From positions 18,010,744 to 18,074,743 of the forward strand of contig OX419759.1 in NCBI GenBank assembly GCA_948567375.1: 64,000 nucleotides of DNA, in the 5' to 3' direction. The stretch comes from Lunularia cruciata (lineage: Eukaryota; Streptophyta; Marchantiopsida; Lunulariales; Lunulariaceae). Positions 1 through 13,450 of this stretch are shown one piece after another (position 1 is the stretch's first letter; every line of letters starts with the position of its first letter). The notes under the pieces were generated by a model. It saw only the letters and a list, made by a program, of their open reading frames with translations, ran no database searches and was not told the DNA's origin. Made by a program: the position numbers and the translations under genes.

Positions 1-3000
1 CAATGCATAAAAAGGTGGTTGTGATTGTAGCTCCTCCTTTGATTAGGTCTTCAAATAGTTTTTTGACACTTGAAACATATGTGCCCAACTTATAGGGTTC
101 CCTTTGTGTAGAAGTTGGAAGAAAATTATCTAGTTCAAGTTTACATTTGTTTTGAGTCAAAGAGTTTTATGATTCCCTTTTGTCATGGCTCATCACATAG
201 GATCTTTGAGATTGTAAATTTGTTAATTTTTTATTGATTAACAATCAAGAATAATCCCAATTGATCTTTCCTTTTACCTTAGTTAAGGAAGAAAAAAACC
301 ATAATAGAAATGAGGCTAATGTAGCAAGAGTTTTCAGTACATGATGAATTTGTGTTGGTTCTCTATGCAATTTATAAATAGATAGTGCTAATTAATTTTA
401 TGAAATCTCAAGCAAAAATAAAATAGACTAAAAGTGGGTAGAAAGTAAGAATTGAGTGTTTGTTTACTAGAAAGGAATTACATAAGTGTACAACATTAGT
501 GGAAGGATTGTTTTTCTCTTTGGCAAAAACCCTCAAGATTGTTAATAAAATGTATTTAAATAGAACTAATTCTATTTGATAAATTGTCAAAATATATCTA
601 AAAATAAATAAACTGTTATTCATTTTGCAAAAAGCATGCCAATATTCCCAAGAAAATCAATTTTTGATTGTAAAAGAGGACCACATATATATTCAGCTCA
701 TTGTTTCAAGCAAGATGCACATAAAATAAGTAAGATTATGAGTTGTGAACATGGTTAATAAATATTATGTTGGAAATTTAGAAGCTAAATGGCATTACTT
801 GAGGGATATTTAGATTCAATTTAATTATGTGCATAACGAATTCCTTTTTCTTAAGGTAGTTTATTTTGTTGCTATTTTTTTTACATGACTTTAAAAGTAA
901 AGATATTTTATATATAAATGAATATTCTAATTTCTTAATTGATGTGGATTTGGATATAAGTTCAAAAGGAGGTATTGCGATCAAGGGCAGAGTGAAAACT
1001 AGACTAAAAGCTATGTAAAATTATCTTACTTGTAATAACAACTTTGGAGATTTTTTCTTCTGTGATTAATAGAAAATTTTATATTTGGATTATAGTGTAT
1101 GCTTCAATGTGTAAGCAGTTGCTTGGATATTCTCACTTTTGTTTGTGTTTGACCGTACACCTTATGCTAATATTTGTTGGTTTTTTGGTTTTTTTTCCTT
1201 GTAGCATTTGTTAGTATTTGCTTGTTATGATCAAAATGAGTTCATATATGAATAGAATTTACAAACTCATGTGATGTTGCTCCATTTGAAAATTCAACTT
1301 ATTATTATTTATTTTTTGTTATTGATATGTGTTAGAGCCAAAGGGAATGGATTTGGAGTTCCTAAAGGAACTTCCAAGTTGCAAACCAAGGAACATGCGG
1401 AAGGGATAGTATATGGGATAGAAAAACCAGTAGAACAAATCTCCATATGGATCATAGGTTCCTGTCAAGAAAAGAAATTCGTAACAAAACAATTTTACTC
1501 CATGGAGCAAGCAGCCTTCCGAGTAACTACATTGGGGACCAAACTTGGTAACAGACTATGTAAGAATAAAACCAAGAACAAATCAAGATAAGGTTGTAGA
1601 TATTCCAAGTATAGATCTTGGACGGTACAAGTAGTATCCAAAGCCCAATGCGTAACTTCAACCCAACTTCTATATTGAACTCCATTCTATGGATTCAGAC
1701 TCAAACAATTAATGTGTTCCACTAGCACAAAAAATAGAATACTAAAAATACTTCAGTAAAATATACTTCAGCAACAAGTGTACATCGACATAAGATGGAT
1801 TACATCAAATCCCACTCTATCATCTATTTCAATAACACTATTGAAAGCTCATTCTTACACCCAATACAAGATGTGGAGAGTGAGATTGAGATATTTTATG
1901 GGAGAAGGATTAATTTGAAACATGATTACTCTTAAGGATTTTATGAGAGAGATACTATTGTATTGGTAGCTCTTGAAGACCTCCTTAATGAATTCCTGAA
2001 GGAAGACTTTCTCAATTAGAGGATGTGTATCACACACTTCTTCTTCTTCTTAGGATGTATGGTGGCTTCCTTCAATAAATTTAGATTTTCTTGTGTGTTT
2101 TGCTATTGACTATGGATATGAAGAGTGGACTTTTAGTTATCTGACTTAGTGTAGGTCTACACCATATCAAGGTTTATGATATTAGTTTAGGATTAATCTT
2201 TACATCTCCAAGAAAAGATCTTATAGTCTAGTGTGGATTCATTCCTTACTTCCTAACTTTGATTTACAAATAGATTGCATTTGACATTAAAAGGACATCC
2301 CTCTATATGCTACTTATTTCAAAATTATTCAAAGTCCTTACATACCTCATGTCTATATTTTCTAAAACAAATATACAAATGCTCTCTCACAATGCACTCT
2401 CAATCTTTATTCCTTGCACATTGAGTAAAGAAGCAAACCAATAAAAGAAATTTCATGTTAGCTGGTAGAAAGTACTAAACTCCAACACATATTCACATAT
2501 GACTGCATATTGAGCATACATTTAACATACACCAAATGCACCAATGTATTTGAGTATAACTAACTTTACCAAACATAACAAAATCAATGATCCTTATGCA
2601 AAGAATAAATTTTTTCTTGCAAAGGTGAACAATAAAATACAATTTATTAATTGAAAGTTTGGATTATAGCTCAAATCTACAAGTTAAATACTCCTCGTTA
2701 TGACATTTTTCACTTGAAGTACAAGAGGTGTATTTTTGGCTCGAAAAATTTGAGTCATCATACTAGTTATCATGCATTTGATAATCTATTTTAGAGAGCA
2801 TATAGGTAGTTCTTTTAATCTCATCTAAAGATTTTCCCACTTTTGCCAATTCTAATCATTGATTGTAATCATTCTACTTTAATCCTTTTTCTTGAATCCC
2901 AAATCCTCTACCATTATTCTTCTCTTATCCAACGCCATCATGTTGCTCTACCTTTATTTTAGCTTCTCCATTTTGGTTACTTATTGACCTTTAAGTTTTG

Positions 3001-3900
3001 CTATGATTATACCTTTCTACTTCTATCAATTTTCTCTTCACCTTTTCATAGCTTGGAATATCATTCAAGAAAGCTTCAATAGTGGGTGACATTATGGCAT
3101 ATCCTTTAGAAATTTTCTCATTATAAGTTTCTTTATTAACTTTTCTAATCTTGTCTTGATCTTGAAGATTTCTTACTTAGAACAAACTCATATTAGAAAA
3201 AAAAAACCAAAATACATAGTGTACTTCCTTATACTTGTAAAGGAAATAGATGCAACTAGTATGCTCTTAATCAAGGAATATCCTTCCAAGATAATTCTAG
3301 TCCTTTAGAATTTTCCCTCTAAATCTAATTTCTCATAACTTCATCAATGTTATGATACTCAACTCCTCTCCAAGTCTTATCATTATTATAAAAGTGGTAA
3401 AATTGTTGGATTGACATCAAGACATACTATACATGCCATCAAAAGGATTCCAAAGATACTTGATTTCTCCTTATGGTCATATATGTATGTCAAAAATTCC
3501 TTCTTGATGAGATTATGTGGCCTCCCTTTCTGCAAAAGTTGTTCTTTTAATTGTTTTCTCTCTTTTTCATAAATATATGGTTGAATAATTCCTTGTTTAT
3601 TAAAGGAAACCGTTTATTTGAGTTCTCTTTGGAGTGGTGTCTATACATGCATAGATACAAAAGGAACAAGTAAAAAAGATGAATGCACTCCAAAGGGATA
3701 ATCCCAAAAAGGTCAAGTTGGAAGAATGGTTGGAGGCAAAGAACTCAAATATAAAGATCCTTTGGATTTGAAGATCTTTGACCCAAGGATTATATCCAAT
3801 TTGAATGCATCACAACCTAGATAAAGAATTGCCACTAAGGACTATAGGTGTCCACCAAAGGGCTTGTATATGTGAAGAGTGATTGCTCATTTATTGACTA
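1..3900. other. AT-rich intergenic DNA, no gene recognised
   Basis: No conserved domain, RNA gene or element terminus could be recognised on either strand. Open frames here are short (the longest is about 106 codons at 1271-1591), have low-complexity hydrophobic or Lys-rich content, and match no family I know. The tract is probably old decayed repeat sequence. Confidence 0.5.
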
Positions 3901-4379
3901 AAAAACAAAGCTATAAAATTGAGTGCACATTGAGCAATTTCACTTTTTGCTTAGACATTAAATCTTAAACCCAAAGAGCAAGCAATAATTGTAGATCTTC
4001 AATGCTTTGTAGCCTTTCTAGTTGTCCAATTTTAGTCCATAGTCCTTGATAGGAAACATTGTATTCACTCCCAAAGCTAGGAGAAAGATCCATGAAGCAA
4101 TTCCCCATGCCCCAATAATGAACATGTGTATAATCTATTGTAGTAGTGAGGTGATCTAGAGCAAACATCTCTCCTTCTTGCTCTAAAATTTGGAATTTGG
4201 TGATTTTAGAATCATTTGGGAGAAGAGAATCAAGGCAAAGAGAGCAACAAGAATTCTTTGTGGAAACCACTTTGCCTGGACAAAAGAAAGTAGAGAAATA
4301 TCCTTGGGTTAGAAGCAGCTCATCTTGGAGGTATAGCTCTCAACAACAAACTTGGGAATGCAAACAATAAGATAAAATT

Positions 4380-6100
4380 TATTGAATCCTTTAATGAAAA
4401 TTGGTCCACAAAAAATGATTAGAGGGTGGGTAATTACAAGGACCCAGCCCAAAGGAAAATTGTGGAAGTGGTCATGAAACTGTTCAAGCCAAAGCAAACA
4501 ACCTACATCAACAATAGTCAAGCCATCTTCTTCAAGTATATCTACCAAGGAGACTTTATGATTTGAGCACTCATGTTCTACTTCTAGGCTAGGAGTATGA
4601 TCAAAGGATTCCAAGAAGATGGAGGAGCAACCTACCTAGCCTCCTTTTCCATAAGATTCTTCATGCAGACCAAGGATGAAAGGAAGAAGTTTCCAAACCC
4701 CTATCATCTAAAAGGGTACTTTGCCTTGCAATCCAAAGGAGGATCTATCATTTAGAAGTATCAGTCTATAGATGCAAAAATATATGGAAACCAAGAAGTT
4801 TGAAATGGTGGATCAAGAGTGAACCCCCATGGTCAAGAAGAAGAGATAGGCACCATCAAGATCTCAAGACCCAACCAAGAGACTAAGGAAAAACCCTTAA
4901 GTGATAGATGTATCTTTGGAAGAAGATGTATAAGATATGTGAAAAGAACAAGGGACTAAAAAAGTGGAGTAAACATGTGAATCCAAAGTCCAAGAATAGT
5001 ATGAAGATGCACAATATACACCAAATCTGGGGGAACAGATCAAGAACACCGGTAAGAAGAAGCACACTTTGGTCCAAAGAGCCTTTCATCCCAAGCCAAG
5101 AAGTTAAAGCCTCCAAAGAAGAATAAGAGACAGTCAAGGTGAAATCCAAAGAAGGAACCAAAGGCAGGTGGACATTGAAGATAAAGAAAAAGACCTTCCA
5201 AGTGGAATTTAGCAAATGGAAGAAGAAGAAATTGCACAAGTACAAAGAGCACCAGTGAAATTTAGTAGAGAAAAGAAGAAGAAATTGCACAAGTAAAAAG
5301 AGTGCCAATGATGGATGGCTCAAATTTCATCCTCAATTTAGTGGGACCATTGCTGAAATTGATGTAGATCATCTTGCCTTAGTATCAAGAGGCTTATGTA
5401 GATGTCACTAACTGCACCTCTCTTGTCTTAAGGCTCCACAAGAATATGTACACAATGAAAGCAAAGCATGACAAGTAGAAGGAAGATGTGGAAAAAAAAC
5501 AAAATCTATACAAGGAGGAGTGTTAGCATGTAAATGCATTCATGTAAGAGAACTACAAAGTGAAATGCCAAAAATATTTTCCTCACTAGAGATCAAGCTC
5601 AATGCAAAGAAGACATTTGGAAGTTGTAGGGAGACTTCAGAGCTTGTTGGTTTGAAAACAAGAAAAGACAAAAAGGGTACAAAGATCAAATCAAGGCAAG
5701 AGACAAAGAGATGATCAGCATTAAGGGAGAACTCAAAACAAGAAAGGTAAAGATTGTTACTCTAGGGTTGCAAATGTCTGAATACAAGAAGGAAGCAGTC
5801 ATACAACTTGAAAGGTTGGCCAAAGAATTGAACAAGGAGAAGGAGGAGAGTGTAGTAGTCCGACCCCAAATATTGGAGGAGGTAACTAAGGAATTCAAAA
5901 CCTCACACGACTTCAAAGAAACCAAGGCAAATGACCTCTAGAGTATTGAGGAAGTTAGGGATCACTTGGTGGACATGATGGAACATGTAGCTCAAGGTAA
6001 GATGATGAAGATGAAAATACATGAGCTGAAGTTATAGGTCAAGAAGCTAGAGAAGAAGAAGAACAAAGATGGATCAGTTACCAATTAGGCTCCAAGAATA
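4380..6100 (+). pseudogene. Unrecognised Lys/Glu-rich coding remnant (first copy)
   Basis: I do not recognise the protein. Reading the plus strand across frame changes and stops gives a globular-looking N-terminal part (about 4430-4790, rich in aromatic residues, with a string resembling QTTYINNSQAIFFKY). A long Lys/Glu-rich part follows (about 4850-6060) that looks like coiled coil, for example the 76-codon open stretch at 5711-5941. Many in-frame stops show it is dead. The remnant at 24800-26401 has the same order (aromatic N-terminal part with QTTYVMV, then Lys/Glu-rich tail), so both may be copies of one repeat family, perhaps a gag-like or captured gene. That relation is inference from layout and a few shared residues. 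Confidence 0.35.
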
Positions 6101-6609
6101 TGCATATAGGAAGCTCACCAACTCCTAAGATCCTTAAACATCATAGACTACAAGAAGAGAATCAAACTCATTGTTAGGATTTGTTGAGGCAAAGTTATTC
6201 TTTGCAGAAGCACCTCAGGTCAAAGATCTTTACAAGAGAATTTATTTGTAGCTATAGACATTCTTCTTAGATGTAGGACCTTCATAGATATAACCTTTGG
6301 GGTAGTAAGTCTGAAGAAGACAAAATTGAAATACTGTCTTTGGGGAAGAATTCATACATATATTTAGAATAAGATAAGACAAGAAGTGCCGATTAACAAT
6401 GTACCATGAGGATGAGCCAAGAAGATCTTTAGATATCCTCTACCATTGGAGTTTTTTGGGTTTGAGTTGGAACAAACCATTTGAAGCTTCAACAATTGTA
6501 GATAATTTCATTCATTCATTTACCTTGAATATGAATAAAGAAAAAGGGCCAGAAACTTTTTTTCATTTTTGCTTAATTCCAAATATTGATACATGCTTTT
6601 GTTAAGTGA

Positions 6610-8084
6610 TTGAGTGAGAGTGATCATTTGTACTTATGACTAGGGTATGGAATCCTTAAGAGTTTGAAGGAGCAAAGCAATACATTGACATATCAAAACT
6701 TAACTATAGTGTTGAATGGTACCATAAGAGCAAAGACAAAGAGTTGGACCAATGCAAAGAGCCTTTAGAGTTATGCGTTATGAGAAGTGTAGTTTATATT
6801 CTATAAAGTTGATGTATTTGTAGTGAAGTAGCTGCTTTGAGGTTAATGCTATCACTTTCATGTAAAACTTAGAATGTGTCTGCAATCAAAATGATCTTTA
6901 GTTTCCCATTTATTTTAGTGTACCATCAAGGTGACATTACCTCTTTTGGGAGTAGTTTGTGCTCAAGAGGTTAAAATAGGTAACAATAAAGAACTGCAAG
7001 TTGTGACACTTCTTTTCAAATGTAGCCATTTCAAGTTGTATCCTTGAGGCAATAATATGTTTGTTGCCATTATACCACTTTTTGGTAGACATTGGGTTAC
7101 TATAAAGATCATTTTTTTCATTTTTCCATCCACTCTAGCTCTTTTATAAGATCTCATATATCTAGAATTATTTTTAAAAAACTTCTTTACTTGACATGAG
7201 AATGAGAAGTCTCTATAATATTTCATCAAATAAGAAGGTATGAAGTGCTATGCTACTTTATATCAAATTTTATATTAATTCATCATCAAAAAATTAATTG
7301 AAAATATTTTTTATCAAAATAATCCAATGTTTTAACAAAGCAATATAGAATCATGCAAACCTATCTTCCTCCATTTTCACTTTACTTGAAAAATTAGGTA
7401 TTGATGATGCAATGCTCAAGTGCTCTTAGAAGATTATATGAGAATCAAAATGGAGGCTATGCACTCCATATTTACAATTGAAATTGTGAAAAATTGCAAA
7501 TATCAGCAAATCAATCATAAAATTGAATTAGAATTAAGGGAGAAAAAAATCAACTTATATAGAGTTCAATTTAAAAAAGAATCTAAAATAGAAGTAAGAG
7601 ATGGAATGAATTTTAATCCAAACTAATATGAAGGCTAACATATTTTAAATTGAAATTATTTTTCAATAGTCATAAAATAATGATCTTATTTTGGTATCTC
7701 CTTTTGATCATGATGAATGGATTGATGCTATTTTGAAGAAATCTAAAATAGAATGTCCATAAAAGATTTTTTGGACAAAAACAAATTACTATAGTTTACA
7801 AAGGCCATAAGAAATCATGGGTTGATCTCCTTACCCACATTAATCCCATGAAAAGTATTTTGAAACCCACTTTCAATGAGAAAAGGCAACCACATAGAAT
7901 GAAACCTACTTTCAATGGGACTCAAGACCTATTTGATTTTCAATTCTTGTTGTTCTTGTGAGAATAAGCAGACAATTTTTTCTATGCTTGATCTCTCAAC
8001 TAAAAGCAAAAATTTCATGAAAAATTAAAGCTAAGTATAAAATTCAAGTGTTTCATCTGATATTGCTATTGTATTATTACAAAA
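6610..8084. other. AT-rich stretch without recognisable feature
   Basis: Only short open frames in low-complexity sequence are present. No domain, terminal repeat or RNA gene was seen. The right edge is set by the truncated end of Ty3 copy A. Confidence 0.45.
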
Positions 8085-9960
8085 TAAATAATGACTCCAG
8101 CTATATATATGCTTTACTCCAAAATGACCTAGCTCTTCATGAGCATGATGTACCAATTGTGGTCTTTGAGATGGAAGTGGTACTACTTGCACTCCACCAT
8201 CCTCTTATACATGAAGAAGGTGTCTGCACTCCAACCTAAACTACTTGGCTTGTTGAAGAACACTGTTTCTCTCCTTAGCACTAACTATACCACCCATAAC
8301 ACCAATGCAAACATAATCCATCACTAAGACATCATCATGAATGTCTTGCTGATTTGTACCAATATCTCCACGCTTTGGATTTGTGAGTTTGTTTGTGAGT
8401 ACTCCAACAACTCCTCCTATATGTGTTGAGAGAATACCACCAAGGCCTCAAAAAATATACAGAGAAAGGTAGATGCATGCCAACTTGGCGCCATCTCCTC
8501 ATTTGTCTCACCATGCTATTGTGCTCAGGTTTGATCCTACTAATTTGGACATTCTACTCAACCATCTTCATCATAGTTCACCACTCTAGGTCTAATAATA
8601 AACATATAATCATACTCCTATAAAATCAAAGCCCATCAATTCAATTTTCCTTGAGAGCTTGTTGGAATTCATCACTCATTCATCACTTGTTGGAATTCAT
8701 CACACTGGAATCAACACTTTAGTGGTTGATTAAAGGTTACCAAATAATTAACATAAAAAATGTGCGACTGCCCATATTGCTGCCAAGCAGTCTCCCTCAT
8801 ATGCACTATACTTCACCGCTGCTGAATTGTTAGAGTGCCCAGCATAGGCCACCACAAACTCCTTCCCCTCATCATCCTACTAGGTGAGCATTACTCCAAG
8901 CCCCAACTTACTCTAATCAATATGAATTTGGAATGGTCATCCTTTGATCAGTCTCCTAAGAATAGTGGCAGATGTCAACCTCTCCTTGAGCTCTATAAAA
9001 GCTCTCTCTTGCTCATCTCTTCAACACCACTCCTATGTAAGCTTGGTCAACTTTATCAAGGCCTTGGCAATAGTACTAAATCTTGTAACATATCAATGAT
9101 AGAAGTTTTTCAACCCAAGGAATATTCACACTCTACTTGCATCCATAGGCCAAGGAATACATGCAATAGCCTCTACCTTGGTCTACTAAACACCAAGTCC
9201 TCCAAGGTAGATAGTGTGATCCAACTACTCAACCTACTTGTAGAAGAATTTACACTTCCAAGGATGTAATTTGAGTCCATTAGATCTCAACCTCTCAAAC
9301 ACCTCCAACAAATGTCTCTCATGCTCCTCCAAATGTCATCGATATAGCATAAAGCAAAATCCAATCTTGCTAGGATCTTATTTATGACCTTCTAGAATTT
9401 AGTAGGAGTGTTTTCTAACCCAAATGGAAAGAACCTCCATTAATATAATACATCCTTATTGTGAGATCAATAGTTCAAAATGTTGTCTTGGACTTGTCCA
9501 CCTCCTTGATCAATAACTAGTGATATCATGCTAGAAGATCCAAAATACTAAAGACCTTTGCATGCCCAATTGCATCACACATCTCCTTTGGTGTAGGCAT
9601 GACATTCCAATGAGCCCTAGTCTATTGGTTGATAAGATCGTTATCTCCACACATTTGCTTATATGTGTAGTTGTCATGCATATCCTTCTTGGCAAGCATT
9701 ATTGTAGTTGAAAGATACTCTCCATGTGAAATCTCCATCAAAAAAACCTCAAAAAGATCTCTACTTTGGCTTTGAATCAATGCTCTCTCTAGGTCACTAT
9801 ATCTATAAGGACGTCAAAAAATTAGTGTATCATTAATCAACTTAGTCCAATACCAAGTCCTTTCAAACACCCAAATTATTTTTATTGAAGGCAAAACAAA
9901 TCATGTAGCTTCTCAAGAACCTCCAAGCTGGAGAAACAAATTGGAGAAATAGACTAATGA
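8085..9960 (-). pseudogene. Copy A pol: RT and RNase H remnant
   Basis: This is the degenerate C-terminal part of a Ty3 polyprotein that once made cDNA from element RNA in cytoplasmic particles. On the minus strand, 9334-9350 encodes the RT catalytic motif CYIDDI. The LVYS that normally follows is missing, apparently by a deletion of about 20 bases compared with copy B. Towards lower coordinates come the connection region (about 8900-9270) and an RNase H stretch with the DHQPLKWL-type block (8690-8760, damaged). The last part, about 8085-8340, corresponds to the RNase H-integrase spacer and the first integrase histidines of copy B (32680-32910). Multiple stops and shifts are present. Confidence 0.75.
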
Positions 9961-10693
9961 ACTTGGAGATATCATAGTATTTGTAACATCTCCCAAAACA
10001 CACCAAAATGGGGATCTTGAAGACCCAAACCTTAGCCAGTGCATGTATGTCCCTAACATAGCCATCCAAAAATCACCAAATGAATGGGACAATGTCTTTC
10101 CAAATCCTATACCCTCAGCAAGGAAATATTTGTTGGTATGGTCTTTTGGTAACCCTTGACTGTTGACATTAATAATAACTCAAGGTACCAATAGGCCACG
10201 CGTGCCATATAATGTAGAGAGACTTGCATAGCAATCTCATCTCTCTCCGCATACAAGTACCTTTGTACTCATATACCTACCTATAGCTAGTCTAGTGCTA
10301 ATTTCACCAAACAACTCTAATAGATATACTCCCTATGCTAGATATTGCCAAGCAATGAGTGTGGTATCCAAAGATGACAAGATAATTGACTCCAGAGGCT
10401 CATCCTCGCATTGGTCTCTTGGTGGTACAAAGGCTCTACTCTAAACCTGTTGCACCAATTGGTAAGCAAACTACTACCATGCTTCCTAACAACTCCACAA
10501 TGGAACATCCAAGGTGGACAGAATAATCCTATTTGTACTCCAAATCAAAATGACATCCTTTGGTACTAGAGTATCCTCCACATGGGCATTCCACTTCAAT
10601 AAGTCACTATGTCAAGTAGCAAAACCATTGAAAGTTGAAACTAATGCCATGGTCCCAACTATAGTGAGCCAAGACTACAATTACTAAAACATA

Positions 10694-10981
10694 CTAGTAG
10701 GCAACATACCAATCCCTCACTTGCTTGCCAACCTGGCCTATAGGAGGTTGTATCTTCCCAATAGCCAATATAGCCAATAGGACAACTCTAGGTGTGAATA
10801 GAGCTTGCTCAAAGGTACGAGTAGTTGGTAACTCCTCCAACCTAATTGATGTTGCTTGCCATAAAACATTGGTCGCTAAGCAGATCCTATGCTCCTCAAC
10901 CAAGTCAACTCTACTATCAACCACCTGTATTCTAAAAGGAAGAACCACATCATCCCTACTCTCATGAAGGGTGACAGCCAA
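10694..10981 (-). pseudogene. Copy A protease-region linker
   Basis: This 95-codon minus-strand stretch aligns with the segment upstream of the protease in copy B: both contain VDS, LVEEH, ICxAT, LWQAT, RLEEL and FTPRVVLL in the same order. In copy B the frame goes on to a DSGAQ protease motif. In copy A that motif is not found, so the aspartic protease centre appears deleted. It is part of a dead gag-pol and is not an independent gene. Confidence 0.6.
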
Positions 10982-11399
10982 TCAGAACACTAGAGCTAGA
11001 TCAACTCTAAATGTAAACATGTCACTAGTTGAAAACAAAGGGAAGCACATAATTAATTGAGCCACCCCCAACATCATGCTAGACTCAGTTTTTGTACAAG
11101 CAAGTGGCTAACTAGCATCTTGTCTATCATGCACTCCATCACCACCTACCACAACTACTCTAAGATATTAAGGAGCCATGGATGTTATCTATAGTATCTC
11201 AAAGACTGTGAAAAACTAGGGAAGTCTGACATATCTAACCAACCACTCTTCTTTGTGGGTCCAACTCCATTGATTCTCCTTTATCTCTAGAGCATGTACT
11301 GCACTCCTAGTCATTACAATAGATGCATCTACCTATGTTGCATTGCACATAAAGTCCAAGATATCTCTATTACTAACATAAGAGGTGGAGGGCTTAGCA

Positions 11400-13088
11400 C
11401 CCAAATCTGACCTCTTTTGAGCTATGGCTATGCTAGCCAATCATTGATCCAACTGATCAATCCAAGTAGTCATGGCTATACTGCACTCTTACCAAGTGTA
11501 GATCCTCAACCACCTTGTTCTCCATGACTTGGAGCTCCTCTACTACTTGCCATAGCAACTCTACCACTTTATAACTCTAGGTGAAGATCAAAGCATCAAT
11601 CATTGGTGTGAGCAAATTTGGGGCAATGGTCATGTTGTCCTTGTGTTGACTATGATGCACTAGAAGTATCATGTCTATTTCCCTGAGTGCACTCTCTTTT
11701 GTGGTGAGGTCCACCATAAGTCCAAGAAGCAACACCATTACTCACTAGCTGTTGTTGACCTAAAAATGAAAGTAAGGGTCTAGCTACACTGAGCTCTCCA
11801 CTTGCTCCATAAGATCTGAGCTATCAATTCTACCCTTGGAAGCAAACATGGTGTGGTGTACTCTATTGCACTCTAGGAGAAGTAATAATTGTGGATGAGG
11901 TTTCCTACTAAATCCAAATGTCACCACTCTCTCTTCCACCAATAAGCTCAATACGCCTAACCAAACTAAAGACCACCACCAAAGTAGGTGAGGTAGTCTA
12001 ATAAAACATAGCAACACATACTCTACATTGCAATTCCTTGTCTAGGATGCCATAGCAAAGTTGGTCTACTTGGGTCTTAATAAATACCTAAGTGAACCTG
12101 ATTAGCCATCTCATGCAAATTTATGCCTCATGTAGGCTCTCTCTAGCCTCTTTTTGGAACTCTTGCAAGCTCCTTTGCTTGTCAATCCGCACTCCTTGGT
12201 AGTTCTACCTCAATTACTAGAACAACTCCACCATGGAGTTAAACCCCAATAATTCACCACCTCTTGTAGCAATACCCCCACTTGTAGTACCACCATCTCT
12301 AACTACTGCACCATATTGGATACACCAATGCTATTAGAGCTATAACTTATGATTATTGCCAATCTCCCTATAGAAACTAACTTGAAATGATGGAGATGTA
12401 GCTTGGAGATCAATATTGTCTCCATAGCTCAGTCTCTTCCAAATGAGCTCTCTTGAACTCATGATAATCATCCATTGGTAGACCTCCAAGTGTTGGATGG
12501 TCCACCCGTTCCAAGCCATGAAAGGTATGAACAAATTTGGGTTTTGCATCTACTATAGAGCATACCAACTATCAAAATCCTGGATGAAGTCATCCAACTC
12601 AAGAATTCTCACTATACCAAAGTAGCGCTTGGGGCTTTTGGAGGCTCCATAAATCTTGTCCATGTCCCACAACAATGGTGTAGACACCACAAGTGCACTC
12701 TCAACTAAATTAACTCCTATATCAAAATCCAAATCAGATTCAATCTCCTCTCCCATTGGGACTTGCTAATATTGATACAAGCTAATATTGAGCGCCATTC
12801 CATGTAAACTCACTGTATGTTATAGCAATATTTTCTTTGGAATCCCCCCAAAACTCCAGAGTGATAATGTAACTCAAACCACAACCATAACTAACAAGAG
12901 TATCCTACCAAGGATCACCACTAAGTGCTTCCACTAACTAAATACCACTAACTACTATAGCTCTAATTGTGACAACTACTCTAAGAGAAAGGGCAACTTG
13001 TAAACTACCATCAAAATAGGCACTCTCATAGTCTACAAGTCATCATTTTTTTCTCACTAAGAGAAACATTTTTATTTTGATTGGTCAT
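11400..13088 (-). pseudogene. Copy A gag remnant
   Basis: This is the degenerate capsid/nucleocapsid gene. The likely start is the ATG whose complement is at 13086-13088, chosen because copy B has a matching start at 26993 (both begin MT, then Gln, then VSL). A zinc knuckle of the CX2CX4HX4C type lies near 11590-11640 on the minus strand, but the first Cys is His and a stop lies just before the last Cys. The matching knuckle in copy B is intact. Many stops lie in between. Confidence 0.6.
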
Positions 13089-13379
13089 CACTCTAGCTTC
13101 ACTACCAAGATCACAACAAAGCACCAACATTGTAAAGTTAGGGCACTTTATACAAACAAGGTGCACAAAGATGAAGTAGAGAATGGAAGGGTCCATTCAC
13201 AAGAAGTCTAAACAAAAACTCACCACTGATTGACTCTGCCACTATTTGGCATTTGATATAATAGGAGTGAAAATCTACTCCTAAGCTACCAAGATCACCA
13301 TGGATGAGATCAAATTGCCTCTCCTATCCAAAGCTACATGTGTATATGTATCAATTGACCAATCATTATGACAACAAGT

Positions 13380-13450
13380 GAGGATGAATCAGTTGGCTAG
13401 AGCACCAACCTAGGAAATAAAGATTAGAGGTTCAAACCAAACCCTATTGC
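13380..13450 (+). other. tRNA-like box A/box B sequence in the Ty3 leader
   Basis: On the plus strand (antisense to copy A), TGGCTAGAGCACC at 13394-13406 resembles a polymerase III box A and GGTTCAAACC at 13429-13438 resembles a box B. Their starts are 35 bases apart, as in a tRNA. The anticodon stem does not pair well. The matching place in copy B (about 26625-26705, minus strand) keeps the same layout with TGGCTAGGGCACC and GAGTCAAACC. It is not called as a functional tRNA gene. Confidence 0.35.

Noticed and set aside
1271-1591. 106-codon plus-strand frame
   Set aside because: No homology recognised, overlapped by an antisense frame, hydrophobic start in AT-rich DNA; not enough to call a gene.
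8835-9269. 144-codon plus-strand frame
   Set aside because: It is the antisense shadow of the copy A RNase H/connection region; the same shadow appears opposite copy B at 31781-32182.
13380-13450. Functional tRNA gene
   Set aside because: Box A and box B are present, but the anticodon and acceptor stems do not pair convincingly and it lies inside a retroelement leader.
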